This document shows, piece after piece, positions 42,891 to 52,665 of a stretch of 64,000 bases of DNA. Under the pieces are notes generated by a model. The model saw only the letters and a list, made by a program, of their open reading frames with translations. It searched no databases and was not told the origin of the DNA. The stretch comes from Acidimicrobiia bacterium (GTDB taxonomy: Bacteria > Actinomycetota > Acidimicrobiia > Spongiisociales > Spongiisociaceae): contig VXMM01000002.1 in NCBI GenBank assembly GCA_009841105.1, positions 121,850 to 185,849 on the forward strand. The letters are read 5' to 3'. The position numbers and the translations under genes are program-made. Within the stretch, counting starts at the first letter, position 1. The number at the start of each line of letters is the position of its first letter.

Positions 42891-44522
42891 CTAGGGGCGC
42901 GCCGAGGGCGGAAGTAGCGAGAGCTTGCTGACGATGCCCTGCCCGGCGATGAACTCCCAGTCCGAGTAGACACTCGAGTCGTAGACGTAGGCGCCGTCCG
43001 GATAGAGGAGCAGCACGAACGGCAGGTCCTCGGCGATTATCTCCTGCATGCGGCCCAGGATCCTGTTCCTTTCCGCCGGGTCGGACTCGGTGCCCAGCGT
43101 TCCCGAGAGGGCGTCCATCTCGGCGTTCTCGTAACCGGTCAGGTTCAGGAACCCGCCCACCGGTACGCTGGTGACCAGCTGCGGCAACCTCAACGGGTCC
43201 GCCTGCACGGGCGCTGACCAACCCCACATGGCGATGTCGTAGTTACGGCCGTTGTTGACGTCGAACCCCGGCCAGACGGCCTGTTCCCAAGTTCCGGTCT
43301 CGACCGCCGCCACCGAGGTGCGGATGCCGATCGCAGCCAGCATTTCCGCCGTCAGTTCGGCTATCCGAAGCCTTAGAGAGTCGGGCGAGTTGGTGATGAT
43401 CTCGAACGACATCGGCTGCCCGTCAAACTCCCGTACCCCGTCGCCGTCGCTGTCGAGGTAGCCGGCCTCTTCGAGCAGCGAGTTGGCGGCGACCGGGTCG
43501 TAGATGGCCACTATGTCCGGGTTGTAGGACGGATGGCCGGGATGGATCCAGCCGGGACTGCCCACGGTGGCCGCACCAAGGAACACCGTGTCGACGATGT
43601 CCTGCCGATCCATGGCCAGGTTTATGGCCCGGCGGACCGTAACGTCGTCGAACGGGCGCTTCGAGGCGTCGTAGTTGATCATCTGGGTGGTGAATTCCGG
43701 TCCCAGGGCTATATCCAGCGGATCCTGGGCGTCGAGCAGATCGATCTGCTCGGGTGGTATCCGCTCGAATATCACGTCGATCTCTCCAGTCCGGATGGCC
43801 GTCTGGACTCCGGCGTCGTCCGCGAAGACGATGACCACCAGTTCGTCAACGGCCGGTGCGCCCATGAAGTAATCAGCGTTGGCCTCGAAGCGATAGCTCC
43901 GCCCCTCCACGTACTCGATCAGGCGGTAGGGACCGGTACCGATGTTGGTGCCGCCCTCGAACTGGTGCTCTGACGGGGATTCAACCGACTCCCAGATGTG
44001 GCGCGGGATTATCGGAACGTCAGCAAGTGCGGACATCTCGAAGCCCGCGCTCGGGTCGCTGAGAACGAAGGTCGCGTTGTAGTCGTCCGTCACCACAACA
44101 TCCTGTACGTCCATCAGGTCTCGGGCGAACCGGCTCGCCTCGGCGTTGTTCAGGTAGTAGTCGACGCTGAAGGCCACATCCCTGGTGGTCAGGGGTCGCC
44201 CGTCGTGCCAGGTGACGCCCTCGACCAGCGTGACCGAGTACTCCGTCAGGTCCGCGTTGACCCTGACCTCGGAGGCCAGCCAGGGCCGGGGAACCCCGCT
44301 CTTGTCGAGCTGCATCAACGAGTCGTACTGGAGCATCAGCAGGTTCCAGCCGGGAAAGCCGCTTACATACGTGTAAGGGTTCAGGGTTCCCTCGTCTCCG
44401 GTCACGGCGGCGCGAACCCGGACCGAGGTCCCGGGGGCGACTTCCCCTCCGCAGGCGGCCGGCGCCACCAGTAGTACGGCCAGAAGGAGCGCGATGGCCG
44501 GGCTGGAGGGTCGCTCCGCCAT
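42891..44522 (-). CDS. Family 5 extracellular solute-binding lipoprotein
   Basis: A 543-residue SBP_bac_5 protein (DppA/OppA type). The signal peptide ends in a lipobox (LVAPAACGG). The mature protein shows LTEYSVTLVEGVTWHDGRPLT and DVAFSVDYYLN, the family landmarks for this fold, and FNIAMWGWSAPVQADPL-like C-terminal parts (YDIAMWGWSAPVQADP). The ATG at 44522 has AAGGAG close upstream; an earlier ATG at 44570 is less likely. Ligand may be a peptide, nickel or other small molecule; not determinable. Confidence 0.9.
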   Translation of the reverse strand: MAERPSSPAIALLLAVLLVAPAACGGEVAPGTSVRVRAAVTGDEGTLNPYTYVSGFPGWNLLMLQYDSLMQLDKSGVPRPWLASEVRVNADLTEYSVTLVEGVTWHDGRPLTTRDVAFSVDYYLNNAEASRFARDLMDVQDVVVTDDYNATFVLSDPSAGFEMSALADVPIIPRHIWESVESPSEHQFEGGTNIGTGPYRLIEYVEGRSYRFEANADYFMGAPAVDELVVIVFADDAGVQTAIRTGEIDVIFERIPPEQIDLLDAQDPLDIALGPEFTTQMINYDASKRPFDDVTVRRAINLAMDRQDIVDTVFLGAATVGSPGWIHPGHPSYNPDIVAIYDPVAANSLLEEAGYLDSDGDGVREFDGQPMSFEIITNSPDSLRLRIAELTAEMLAAIGIRTSVAAVETGTWEQAVWPGFDVNNGRNYDIAMWGWSAPVQADPLRLPQLVTSVPVGGFLNLTGYENAEMDALSGTLGTESDPAERNRILGRMQEIIAEDLPFVLLLYPDGAYVYDSSVYSDWEFIAGQGIVSKLSLLPPSARP

Positions 44523-44609
44523 GTGCTCCTTCCCCGCCTCCAGGCTGCGGCGGTTCACGTTAGCGAGCACGGCATCTAGGACTGAAGCCCGGGACGAGGT
44601 CGTTATCTG

Positions 44610-46640
44610 TCAGGTACAGGGCGGGTTCACCAGGTGGCAGGACACCCATCGTCCCGGCGATGCCTCGGACAGGCGGGGCTTGGTGGTCGAGCACAGGCCC
44701 TTGACCGCCACCGGACAGCGGGTGTGGAACCGGCAGCCGCTGGGAGGATCCGCCGGGCTGGGCAACTCCCCGGCCAACCGGGTCCGATCGCCGGGGCCGG
44801 CGCCCTCCGGCTCTGGTACCGGCACCGCCGCCAGGAGGGCCTTGGTGTACGGATGGAGCGGGTCTTCGTACAGCCGATCCCGATCACCCTGCTCGACGAT
44901 CTCCCCCATGTACATCACCGCCACCCGGTGGGAGATGTGGCGGACCACAGCCAGGTCGTGGGAGATAAACACGATGGCCATGCCCGTAGCCGCCTGCACG
45001 TCGGCCAGCAGGTTCACCACCTGCGCCTGGACGGATACGTCAAGGGCCGAAACCGGCTCGTCGCACACCACCACCTCGGGCTCGGCCGCCAGAGCCCTCG
45101 CGACGGCGATGCGCTGGCGTTGGCCCCCGCTGAACTCGTGGGGGTAGCGGTCCCCGCTCTCGGGCGGCAGGCCTACTTGCTCCATAAGCCGGACGACTCG
45201 CTCCCGGATGGCGTCCGGTGGCGCCATCCGGTGGAGCCGGATCGGCTCGGCGATCACGTCTCGCGCCCTCATCCCGGGATTCATGGCGGAGAGGGGGTCC
45301 TGGAAGATCATCTGCACGACCCGCTGATGCGGCCCGCTCCGATGGTTGATGAGCCGGCCCTTGATGTCGATGGCGCCCTCGGTCGGACGAACCAGCGCCA
45401 CGAGGGCCCGCCCGAGCGTGGTCTTGCCGCATCCGCTCTCGCCTACCAGACCGAGCGTCCGCCCTCGCTCGATATCGAGGTCTACCCCGTCCAATGCCCG
45501 TACCGCGCCGGCACGGCGACGCGCCAGGCCTCCAGTCGCCGGGAAATGGACCTTCAGGGCGCGCACGGAGACCAGTACTTGGCTGGGGTCCGCCGTGGCC
45601 GACCGTGGCTCGGCGGCGGCCGGAGTCTCAGGGAACAACACCTCGGCGGAGTCGATCTTCCGGTGATGCAGGCATGCCGACCGGTGGCCGCCGCCTTCCA
45701 CAGGTTCCAACTCCGGCAACGTATCGGCACAGCCCTCCGCCGCCATCGGACATCGGCTGTCGAAAGGACAGCCGCGCAAGGCTCCGGCCATCCTCATCGG
45801 TGCCTCGGGAATCTCGGGCAGGCGCGTGGCGGTGGGCCGGTCAAGGCGGGGGATCGACTGCAACAACCCCAGTGTGTAGGGGTGCCGACTCGACCGGTAG
45901 ATCCGCCGGGCCGGGCCGGTCTCGAGCAACCGCCCGCCGTACATGACTGCCACCCGGTCGGCGATTTCCGCCACCACCCCCAGGTCGTGGGTAACCCAGA
46001 TCACCGCCAGCCGGCGCTCGTCCTGAAGCTCGCCGATCAGATCCACGATCTGGGCCTGGACGGTCACGTCGAGGGCGGTGGTCGGCTCGTCGGCGATCAG
46101 CAGGTTGGGATCGCATGCCAGCGCCATAGCGATCATTGCGCGCTGTCTCATGCCGCCGGAGAGCTCGTGCGGATAGCTGCCCGCCCGGTCAGCGGCGGAG
46201 GGAATGCCGACCCGGTCCAACAGAGCCACCGCCCGGCGCCGAGCTTCCGCTCTGGCCAGGCCTCTGTGGATGCGAAGGCTCTCGCCGATCTGGTCGCCCA
46301 CCCTGTGGACCGGGTTGAGGCTCGACATGGGCTCCTGGAAGACCATCGCCATGTCCCGGCCGCGTAACCGGTTGAGCCGGCGTGCGCTCAGCCCGACCAG
46401 TTCCTGGCCCTGGAGGCGGATGGAACCCGATACCCGAGCCGGCGGGGACGGAACCAGACCCATGATCGACAACATCGACACGCTCTTGCCGGAGCCTGAT
46501 TCGCCCACGACCGCGAGGGTCTCGCCGGGAGCGATGTCGAAGCTCACGTCGTTGACCGCGTGGATCCCGGCCCCGGGTCGATCGAAGCGCACCGAAAGAT
46601 GCTCGACCTCGAGGAGGCTGTTAGCGGCGACCAGGACCAT
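44610..46640 (-). CDS. Fused DppD-DppF ABC ATPase
   Basis: A 676-residue protein with two complete nucleotide-binding domains of the oligopeptide transporter type. Domain one: [38 protein letters not shown] and the OppD/DppD C-terminal region with Cys-rich CPFDSRCP. Domain two: [40 protein letters not shown] and a second CPV-type tail ([12 protein letters not shown]). Two-in-one ATPases of this kind occur in peptide and glutathione importers. It lies 87 bp from the binding-protein gene and heads the operon. It is adjacent to the replication/DUF3566 block. Confidence 0.93.
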   Translation of the reverse strand: MVLVAANSLLEVEHLSVRFDRPGAGIHAVNDVSFDIAPGETLAVVGESGSGKSVSMLSIMGLVPSPPARVSGSIRLQGQELVGLSARRLNRLRGRDMAMVFQEPMSSLNPVHRVGDQIGESLRIHRGLARAEARRRAVALLDRVGIPSAADRAGSYPHELSGGMRQRAMIAMALACDPNLLIADEPTTALDVTVQAQIVDLIGELQDERRLAVIWVTHDLGVVAEIADRVAVMYGGRLLETGPARRIYRSSRHPYTLGLLQSIPRLDRPTATRLPEIPEAPMRMAGALRGCPFDSRCPMAAEGCADTLPELEPVEGGGHRSACLHHRKIDSAEVLFPETPAAAEPRSATADPSQVLVSVRALKVHFPATGGLARRRAGAVRALDGVDLDIERGRTLGLVGESGCGKTTLGRALVALVRPTEGAIDIKGRLINHRSGPHQRVVQMIFQDPLSAMNPGMRARDVIAEPIRLHRMAPPDAIRERVVRLMEQVGLPPESGDRYPHEFSGGQRQRIAVARALAAEPEVVVCDEPVSALDVSVQAQVVNLLADVQAATGMAIVFISHDLAVVRHISHRVAVMYMGEIVEQGDRDRLYEDPLHPYTKALLAAVPVPEPEGAGPGDRTRLAGELPSPADPPSGCRFHTRCPVAVKGLCSTTKPRLSEASPGRWVSCHLVNPPCT

Positions 46641-46760
46641 GTGGCTGGCCGTAGTGCGCGGCAATCGAGGTCATGGACACTGGGTCGAGGGCTACCTGGC
46701 GATTTCCGAAACGATGACGGGAACGCTACACCGGCGCCGAGCGGGCGTGGCGCGCCGCGG

Positions 46761-47219
46761 TCAGCCGGCCAGGGTGGGCATCTCGGCGGAGTCCTCCGGT
46801 GAAGCCTCCGGGCCGGGATCCGGAGGGCTGGGCACAGCGGGCGCCGGCACCTGCAACGTCTCCTCCAGCATGACCACCTCCACACCGCCCACCACGTCGG
46901 AAGTCAGGTTGTAGAACACCGCGGCCAGCGTGGACAGCAGAGTCATCGCCGCCCCGAATACGACCGAGAAGAAGATCGCCACGCGGATGAACCGGCTTCC
47001 GTTGTCGAAGAAGACACTGCCTTCGTCGACCAGGCTGATGGTGATGAGGAACCGGTCGAGCGAGGCTGGGATCCCGGCCCGCTCCACTAGAGACCACATC
47101 AGGAGCAGGCCGATCAGAGTGGCCGCTGCGAACACCACATGCAGCAGTAGCGATACCTTGAACACTGTCCACGGATCGAACTTCCGGATCACCCGCCGGA
47201 CCCGCCGCACGGTCGCCAT
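46761..47219 (-). CDS. DUF3566 membrane protein, second copy
   Basis: A 152-residue protein of the DUF3566 family: a conserved VRRVIRKFDPWTVFKVS start, a first membrane helix, a middle SLVDEGSVFFDNG segment, a second helix, and the closing AVFYNLTSDVVGGVEVVMLEET. Its start overlaps the stop of a related gene upstream (TGATG). The C-terminus is a Pro/Ser/Glu-rich tail. DUF3566 genes follow gyrA in many actinobacteria (Mycobacterium Rv0007 context); the role is not well known, possibly divisome or membrane-related. Confidence 0.8.
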   Translation of the reverse strand: MATVRRVRRVIRKFDPWTVFKVSLLLHVVFAAATLIGLLLMWSLVERAGIPASLDRFLITISLVDEGSVFFDNGSRFIRVAIFFSVVFGAAMTLLSTLAAVFYNLTSDVVGGVEVVMLEETLQVPAPAVPSPPDPGPEASPEDSAEMPTLAG

Positions 47220-47677
47220 CACATCCCTCCCGGGATTGATCGCCCCCCGGGCGCGTGCCGAGCGGACGTATCCACCGGCACCTCCTCCAGCACCGTGAAC
47301 TCGATTCCCCCAACCAGGTCCGCCAACAGGTTGTACAGCACGGCCCCCACCGTCAGGGTGGCGGTGGTTCCGGCCATCCAGCTGGCCGCCAGCAGGATCA
47401 TGCCGCGCAGATAGTCCCCGCCCGTCTTGAAGAGCGACTCGTCCGGATCGATCAGCGCCACCCGGGCGGCGGCCTCGTCGAAGGCGGCGACCAGGCCGAG
47501 CCGGGAGATCACCGCCCAGAGCATCACCGACAGCAGGACCAGCCCGAGCGCGGCCAGCGCCGAAAGGACCGCGGACACCTTCATGACCGTCCACGGATCG
47601 AACTTGCGGAGGATCCGGCGAACCCGGCGTTGCGTGGTGGGCGGGGCGGACCAGGCCCCCGATCTGGCCTCCGTCAC
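47219..47677 (-). CDS. DUF3566 membrane protein, first copy
   Basis: A 152-residue DUF3566 protein directly downstream of gyrA, to which it is joined by a 4-bp overlap (GTGA). Shared features with the second copy are VRRILRKFDPWTVMKVS, two membrane helices with ALIDPDESLFKTGGDY between and LYNLLADLVGGIEFTVLEE at the end. The C-terminus differs (short, Gly-rich). Two tandem copies are probably the result of a local duplication; most actinobacteria have one. Confidence 0.82.
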   Translation of the reverse strand: MTEARSGAWSAPPTTQRRVRRILRKFDPWTVMKVSAVLSALAALGLVLLSVMLWAVISRLGLVAAFDEAAARVALIDPDESLFKTGGDYLRGMILLAASWMAGTTATLTVGAVLYNLLADLVGGIEFTVLEEVPVDTSARHAPGGRSIPGGM

Positions 47678-50130
47678 TTCGCCCCGGTAGAAAGGCTCGT
47701 GTCCATGGGAACGGGAGCGAACGAACTGACCCTGGCCCCCTCGGGTAGGTCCATTATCTTCACCCCGCTCGCGTAGCGCCCCTGGCGGCTTATATCGTCC
47801 GTCCTCATCCTGATCGCGACGCCCTCCGATGAGACGACGAACGCCTCGCTCCCCTCGGTCACCGCCTGCGCCCCGACCAACTCCCCGGGCACGCGGGTCA
47901 GATTGATAGCCTTCAAACCCCGGCCACCCCTCTTCTGAGGTCTGAACAAGGCGACCCGCGCCCGCTTGCCGAGGCCACTCGACGTCAGCAGCAGGACGTC
48001 ATCGCCGTCCAGAGTCACCGTGCCGCCGACGACCTCGTCGCCCTCGTCGAGCTTGATGCCCTTTACGCCGCGCGTGGATCGACCCATCGGGCGGATGTCG
48101 TCCTCGGAGAAGCGGATTCCGAGGCCTCGGCGCGTGAAGAGGAGGATGTCACTGTTCCCATCCGTCGACCGGACGGCGACCACCTCGTCATCGCCAACCA
48201 GGCTGATGGCTACGAGCCTCGTATTCCGGCTGTCGTACTGGCGGAAGGCGGTCCGCTTGACCTGGCCCTTCCTTGTGATCATGACCATGTACTTGAAGGA
48301 CTCGTAGTCACGGGTATCGACGAGCGCCTCGATCCGCTCGTCCGGCTCAAAGGGCAGTACCCCTTGAGCAAGTACTCCCTTCGCAGTCCGCGCCTTGCGA
48401 GGGATCTCGTGCGCCCGGATGCGGTACACGCGCCCGCGGTTCGTGAAGAACAACAGGTAGGCAAGCGCTGTCGTATGTATCACGTGGGTTAGGTAGTCGC
48501 CCCCCCGGAGGGCGGCGGCCTTGACCCCCCTGCCACCCCGTCCCTGCGACCGGTAGCTCCCGGCCATCACCGACTTCACGTAGCCATTCTTGGACACGGT
48601 GACGATGAGTTCGTCATCCGCGATGAGGTCCTCCAGCGACAGCTCGGACTCGGCCGGCATGACCTGGGTGCGCCGAGCGTTCCCGTGGGCCTTGCGGGTG
48701 GCCTGGAGTTCGTCCGCGATTATCCCGCGCCGCCGGACCGGGTCGGCCAGGATGGCAGACAGCTCGGCGGTCAGCCGCAGCAGGTCGGCGTGTTCCTCCC
48801 GCAGCTTGGTGGTCTCCAGCGAGGTGAGGCGGCGCAAGGCCATGTCCAGGATGGCTCGGGCCTGTATCTCGGAGAGCGGGAAGCGGTCCATGAGAGCGGA
48901 CCGGGCGGAGACGGTGTCCTCGCTCCCCCGGATCACCGCGATCACCTCGTCGATGTTGTCGACCGCCACGATCAGCCCCTCCAGGACGTGGGCGCGGGCC
49001 TGCGCTCGCTTCAGGCGGTAGCGGGTGCGTCGCTCGATCACCTCCATCTGGTGGTCGAGGAAGTACTGGACCATCTCCGCGATATTGAGCGTGCGCGGCA
49101 CCCCGTCCACCAGGGCCACCGCGTTGACGCCGAAGTTCTCCTCCAGGTTGGTCTGCTTGAACAGGTTGTTCAGTACCACCTTGGGGTTGACGCCCTTCTT
49201 GAGCTCGATGACCAGCCGCACGCCCACGCGCGCGGAGGACTCGTTCCGAAGGTCGGCAATGCCCTCCAGGGTCTTCTGCTGGACGAGGGTGGCGATCCGC
49301 GCCATGACCCGGTCCTGGCTCACCTGGTAGGGCAACTCGGTGACCACGATGGCGGTGCGGTTCTTGCGAATCTGCTCGACATCGGTGACCGCCCGCATCC
49401 GGACCGAGCCCCGGCCGGACACCAGCGCGTCCTTCACTCCCTTGGTCCCGATCACGTAGCCGCCGGTCGGGAAGTCGGGGCCCCTGACGATCGACAGGTA
49501 CTCCTCGGGACCGGCGTCCGGGTTCTCCAGTCCGAACAGGCAGGCGTCGATGACCTCCCCCAGGTTGTGAGGCGGGATGTTGGTGGCCATGCCGACCGCG
49601 ATGCCCTGCGATCCGTTCACCAGCAGATTGGGGAACCGGGCGGGTAGCACGACCGGTTCCTGCTCGGACCCGTCGAAGTTGTCGGCGAAGTCCACCGTGT
49701 CCTCGTCGATACCGTCGAGCAGCACCGCGGCCAGCTGAGCCAGCCTGCACTCCGTGTAACGCATGGCCGCCGGCGGATCGTCGGTCGTGCCGAAGTTCCC
49801 CTGCGGATGAATGAGCGGATACCGGAGCGAGAAGGACTGACCCATCCTGACGAGTGCGTCGTAAATGGCGTCGTTGGAGTGCGGGTGGTACTTGCCTATC
49901 ACCTCCCCCACCACCGTGGCCGACTTGCGGTGGGAGCTCCGCGGCCCCACCCCCATGTCGTCCATGGCGTAGATGATCCGCCTCTGCACCGGCTTCAGCC
50001 CGTCCCGCACGTCCGGGAGCGCCCGTGACACGATCACGGACATGGCGTAGTCCACGAAGGACTTCGACATCTCGTCGTTTATGTCGACCGCCAACTGCGG
50101 GGCGGCGCGTCCCGTCTCGATTTCCGGCAC
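47674..50130 (-). CDS. gyrA: DNA gyrase subunit A
   Basis: The breakage-reunion subunit of gyrase, 818 residues. The opening [31 protein letters not shown] (seen as [19 protein letters not shown]), the catalytic Tyr in [10 protein letters not shown], and C-terminal beta-pinwheel blades with GyrA-box-like QGRGGRG and QKRGGRG confirm it. The GTG at 50130 has GGAGG 8 nt upstream. Unusually, residues 84-88 are HSNDA where most GyrA proteins have HGD[SA]A, so the quinolone-interaction site (Ser83/Asp82 equivalents in E. coli) reads Asp and Asn. Lies 16 bp after gyrB. Confidence 0.97.
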   Translation of the reverse strand: MPEIETGRAAPQLAVDINDEMSKSFVDYAMSVIVSRALPDVRDGLKPVQRRIIYAMDDMGVGPRSSHRKSATVVGEVIGKYHPHSNDAIYDALVRMGQSFSLRYPLIHPQGNFGTTDDPPAAMRYTECRLAQLAAVLLDGIDEDTVDFADNFDGSEQEPVVLPARFPNLLVNGSQGIAVGMATNIPPHNLGEVIDACLFGLENPDAGPEEYLSIVRGPDFPTGGYVIGTKGVKDALVSGRGSVRMRAVTDVEQIRKNRTAIVVTELPYQVSQDRVMARIATLVQQKTLEGIADLRNESSARVGVRLVIELKKGVNPKVVLNNLFKQTNLEENFGVNAVALVDGVPRTLNIAEMVQYFLDHQMEVIERRTRYRLKRAQARAHVLEGLIVAVDNIDEVIAVIRGSEDTVSARSALMDRFPLSEIQARAILDMALRRLTSLETTKLREEHADLLRLTAELSAILADPVRRRGIIADELQATRKAHGNARRTQVMPAESELSLEDLIADDELIVTVSKNGYVKSVMAGSYRSQGRGGRGVKAAALRGGDYLTHVIHTTALAYLLFFTNRGRVYRIRAHEIPRKARTAKGVLAQGVLPFEPDERIEALVDTRDYESFKYMVMITRKGQVKRTAFRQYDSRNTRLVAISLVGDDEVVAVRSTDGNSDILLFTRRGLGIRFSEDDIRPMGRSTRGVKGIKLDEGDEVVGGTVTLDGDDVLLLTSSGLGKRARVALFRPQKRGGRGLKAINLTRVPGELVGAQAVTEGSEAFVVSSEGVAIRMRTDDISRQGRYASGVKIMDLPEGARVSSFAPVPMDTSLSTGAK

Positions 50131-50146
50131 GGTGCGTTCCTCCCGC

Positions 50147-52054
50147 TCAGATATCCAGGAACCGGACGTCGCCGGCGTTCTGCTGGATGAACTCCTTGCG
50201 AGCGGCCACGTCACCACCCATAAGGGTCGAGAAGATGTGGTCGGCCTCCGTAGCGTCGGCCATGTCCACCTGAACCAGCGTCCTGGTATCGGGATGGAGG
50301 GCGGTCTCTCCAAGCTCGGAGTCGTTCATCTCCCCGAGTCCCTTGAACCGGGTGGGCCGGGCCTTCGGATGCGCCTCCTTGAAGGCCGACAGCTCGGCAT
50401 CGTCGGCCAGGTACCTGACTCCCCTCCCAACCTTGACCCGGTACAGGGGCGGCACGGCGACGTACACGTAGCCCGCCTCGATCAGGGGCCGCATATGGCG
50501 GAAGAAGAAGGTCAGCAGGAGCGTCCGGATGTGAGCGCCGTCCACGTCCGCGTCCGTCAGCAGGATGACTTTGTGGTACCGCGCCTTGCCGATCTCGAAG
50601 TCCTCCCCGATGCCGGTGCCGATGGCGGTGATCAGGGCCTGGATCTCCTTGTTGTGGAGGGCCCTGGCCAGCCGCGCCTTCTCTACGTTCAGTATCTTGC
50701 CCCTGATGGGAAGGACCGCCTGGAACATGGAGTCCCGCCCGTTCTTCGCCGGTCCCGCCGCCGAATCCCCCTCCACGATGAACAGTTCGGCGATTTCCGG
50801 GTTGCCGGATGAGCAGTCCACCAGCTTTCCGGGCAGCCGGGAGGAGGCCAGCAACGACTTGCGTCGTATCACATCACGGGCCTTGCGGGCCGCCTCACGG
50901 GCGTGCTGCGCCTGGCGAGCCTTCTCCACGATCCGGCGGGCGTCCGGTGAGTAGCGCTCCAACCACTCCGGCAGCATCCGGTTGAGGGCCTTCTGCACGT
51001 AGCTACGTATCTCGGTATTGCCGAGCTTGGTCTTGGTCTGCCCCTCGAACTGCGGGTTGCGCACCTTGACGGAGACCACCGCGGTCAGGCCTTCCCGCAC
51101 GTCCTCGCCGCTCAGGTTCCGATCCTTGTCCTTGAGCAGGTTCTTCGAGCGGGCGAATTCGTTCACGGCTTTCGTGAGAGCGGTGCGGAAGCCTTCCTCA
51201 TGGGTGCCGCCCTCGTGCGTGTTGATGTTGTTGGCGAAGCTGATCAGGTTCTCGTTGAACGAGTTGGTCCACTGGAGAGCAACCTGTAGCTCCGCCTCGG
51301 GCGCCTCGTCCTCCAGGTAGAGGATCCGCCCATGCAGGGCTTCGCGGCGGCTGTTGAGGTGGAGGATGAAGTCCCGCAGGCCGCCCTTGTACTGGAAGGT
51401 GTCCGAGCGGCCACCGTTCCGCTTGTCCACCAGGCTCACGCGGAGCCCCTTGTTGAGGAAGGCCAGTTCCCGGAGCCGCTGTGCCACCGTGGCATACTTG
51501 AAGTCGAGCGTGTCGGTGAACACTTCGGGATCCGGCCAGAAGGTAATGGTGGTGCCGGTCTTGCGGGCCGGGCGACCCTTCACCAGCGGTCCGGTCTCCT
51601 TGCCTTGCACGAACGACTGCGACCATCGGAAGCCGTCCCGTGCCACGTCGGCCACGAACCGGCTGGAGAGAGCGTTCACCACCGATATGCCCACGCCGTG
51701 GAGGCCACCCGAAACGGTATAGGCTCCCTCCTCGAACTTGCCTCCGGCGTGAAGAGTGGTGAGCACCGTCGTCAGGGCGGACTTCCGGGTCTGCGCAAGC
51801 CGGGCCACCGGAATCCCACGGCCGTCGTCGGAGACGCGACAACTGCCGTCCGCCTCCAGTACCACGTCGATGTTGCTGGCGGAGCCTGCCATGGCCTCGT
51901 CGACCGAGTTGTCCACCACCTCCCAGACCAGGTGGTGGAGGCCGCGAGGGCCGGTCGTGCCGATGTACATGCCGGGCCGGCGGCGGACCGCTTCAAGACC
52001 CGGCAGGACCTTGATGTCGCTCGCTCCGTAGCTCGATGCTCGGTCCAGGGTCAC
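50147..52054 (-). CDS. gyrB: DNA gyrase subunit B
   Basis: The ATPase subunit of gyrase, 635 residues. Markers: RRRPGMYIGTTGPRGLHHLVWE, DNSVDEAMAG, DDGRGIPV, GGLHGVGISVVNALS, the TOPRIM block IVEGDSAAGPAKNGRDS with DADVDGAHIRTLLLTFF, and a C-terminal end GDVRFLDI. In the TOPRIM glycine region the usual EGDSAGG is EGDSAAG. The GTG start at 52054 has GAGG at 7 nt; a TTG at 52060 is the alternative. Candidate promoter elements lie about 65 bp upstream. Confidence 0.97.
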   Translation of the reverse strand: MTLDRASSYGASDIKVLPGLEAVRRRPGMYIGTTGPRGLHHLVWEVVDNSVDEAMAGSASNIDVVLEADGSCRVSDDGRGIPVARLAQTRKSALTTVLTTLHAGGKFEEGAYTVSGGLHGVGISVVNALSSRFVADVARDGFRWSQSFVQGKETGPLVKGRPARKTGTTITFWPDPEVFTDTLDFKYATVAQRLRELAFLNKGLRVSLVDKRNGGRSDTFQYKGGLRDFILHLNSRREALHGRILYLEDEAPEAELQVALQWTNSFNENLISFANNINTHEGGTHEEGFRTALTKAVNEFARSKNLLKDKDRNLSGEDVREGLTAVVSVKVRNPQFEGQTKTKLGNTEIRSYVQKALNRMLPEWLERYSPDARRIVEKARQAQHAREAARKARDVIRRKSLLASSRLPGKLVDCSSGNPEIAELFIVEGDSAAGPAKNGRDSMFQAVLPIRGKILNVEKARLARALHNKEIQALITAIGTGIGEDFEIGKARYHKVILLTDADVDGAHIRTLLLTFFFRHMRPLIEAGYVYVAVPPLYRVKVGRGVRYLADDAELSAFKEAHPKARPTRFKGLGEMNDSELGETALHPDTRTLVQVDMADATEADHIFSTLMGGDVAARKEFIQQNAGDVRFLDI

Positions 52055-52119
52055 ATGCAATCCTCGGTCGTGCGGAGGCCCTCGCTATCGGGCCGGCTGG
52101 GCTGGTCCACCCTCGTCCC

Positions 52120-52148
52120 ATTGTACCCGACCCCGGCCCTACAGCCAA
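52120..52148 (-). promoter_or_regulatory. Candidate gyrB promoter
   Basis: On the minus strand, TTGGCT (52148-52143) and TACAAT (52125-52120) are separated by exactly 17 bp, a good sigma-70/SigA-type pair (-10 five of six to TATAAT). It lies 66-94 bp upstream of the gyrB start in the 167-bp gap after dciA, so gyrB-gyrA may have their own promoter. Confidence 0.5.
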
Positions 52149-52221
52149 CCTTCAGGCCGCTCAGAAACAGGGCTTGACCTGCGGGTTTATACAAACCAAC
52201 TCGCATTTGTGCGCTCACTCC

Positions 52222-52665
52222 TTACCACCCCCTCCGCCACGGTGGTCCGACCACCCGGACCGAGGTCACGAAGGACCTGCCGAAGCGGTCCGCGATACGG
52301 AGCACAAGCGGCTCGGCATCGTGCCGGAGCATGCGGACCAGCCGCGGGTCTGAGGCTTCGACCAGCAGTTCCCCGTTAGTTACCACCACTGGGACCGAAT
52401 TGGAACCCCACTGTGGGCCCGCCACTTCTTCCCAGCGCTCGTCGAGCTCCCGGATGCGATCCAGATCGGCCACCCCGAGACCGGCCAGGATGGACTGGAT
52501 CATGTCCCCGAAAGACACCATCTCGCCGTCCTGCTCCTCCGTCCGCCGTTGATGGCCACGCTCAAGTTGCTGGATCTCCCAGAGCATGCGCAACGCCCGG
52601 GACTCCGTTCCGTCGAAGGATGCCAAGGCCTCCTCCACCCGGTCAGGTGACCAACGTTCGGTCAT
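52222..52665 (-). CDS. DciA-like DUF721 protein
   Basis: A 147-residue DUF721/DciA family protein, thought to be the ancestral helicase loader or regulator of DnaB in bacteria without DnaC/DnaI. The C-terminal half carries the domain (IRELDERWEEVAGPQWGSNSVPV, then GELLVEASDPRLVRMLRHDAEPLV, seen as SNSVPVVVTNGELLVEAS). The N-terminal part is charged and helical. Its ATG overlaps the recF stop (ATGA), the conserved recF-DUF721-gyrB order of actinobacteria. Confidence 0.85.
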   Translation of the reverse strand: MTERWSPDRVEEALASFDGTESRALRMLWEIQQLERGHQRRTEEQDGEMVSFGDMIQSILAGLGVADLDRIRELDERWEEVAGPQWGSNSVPVVVTNGELLVEASDPRLVRMLRHDAEPLVLRIADRFGRSFVTSVRVVGPPWRRGW

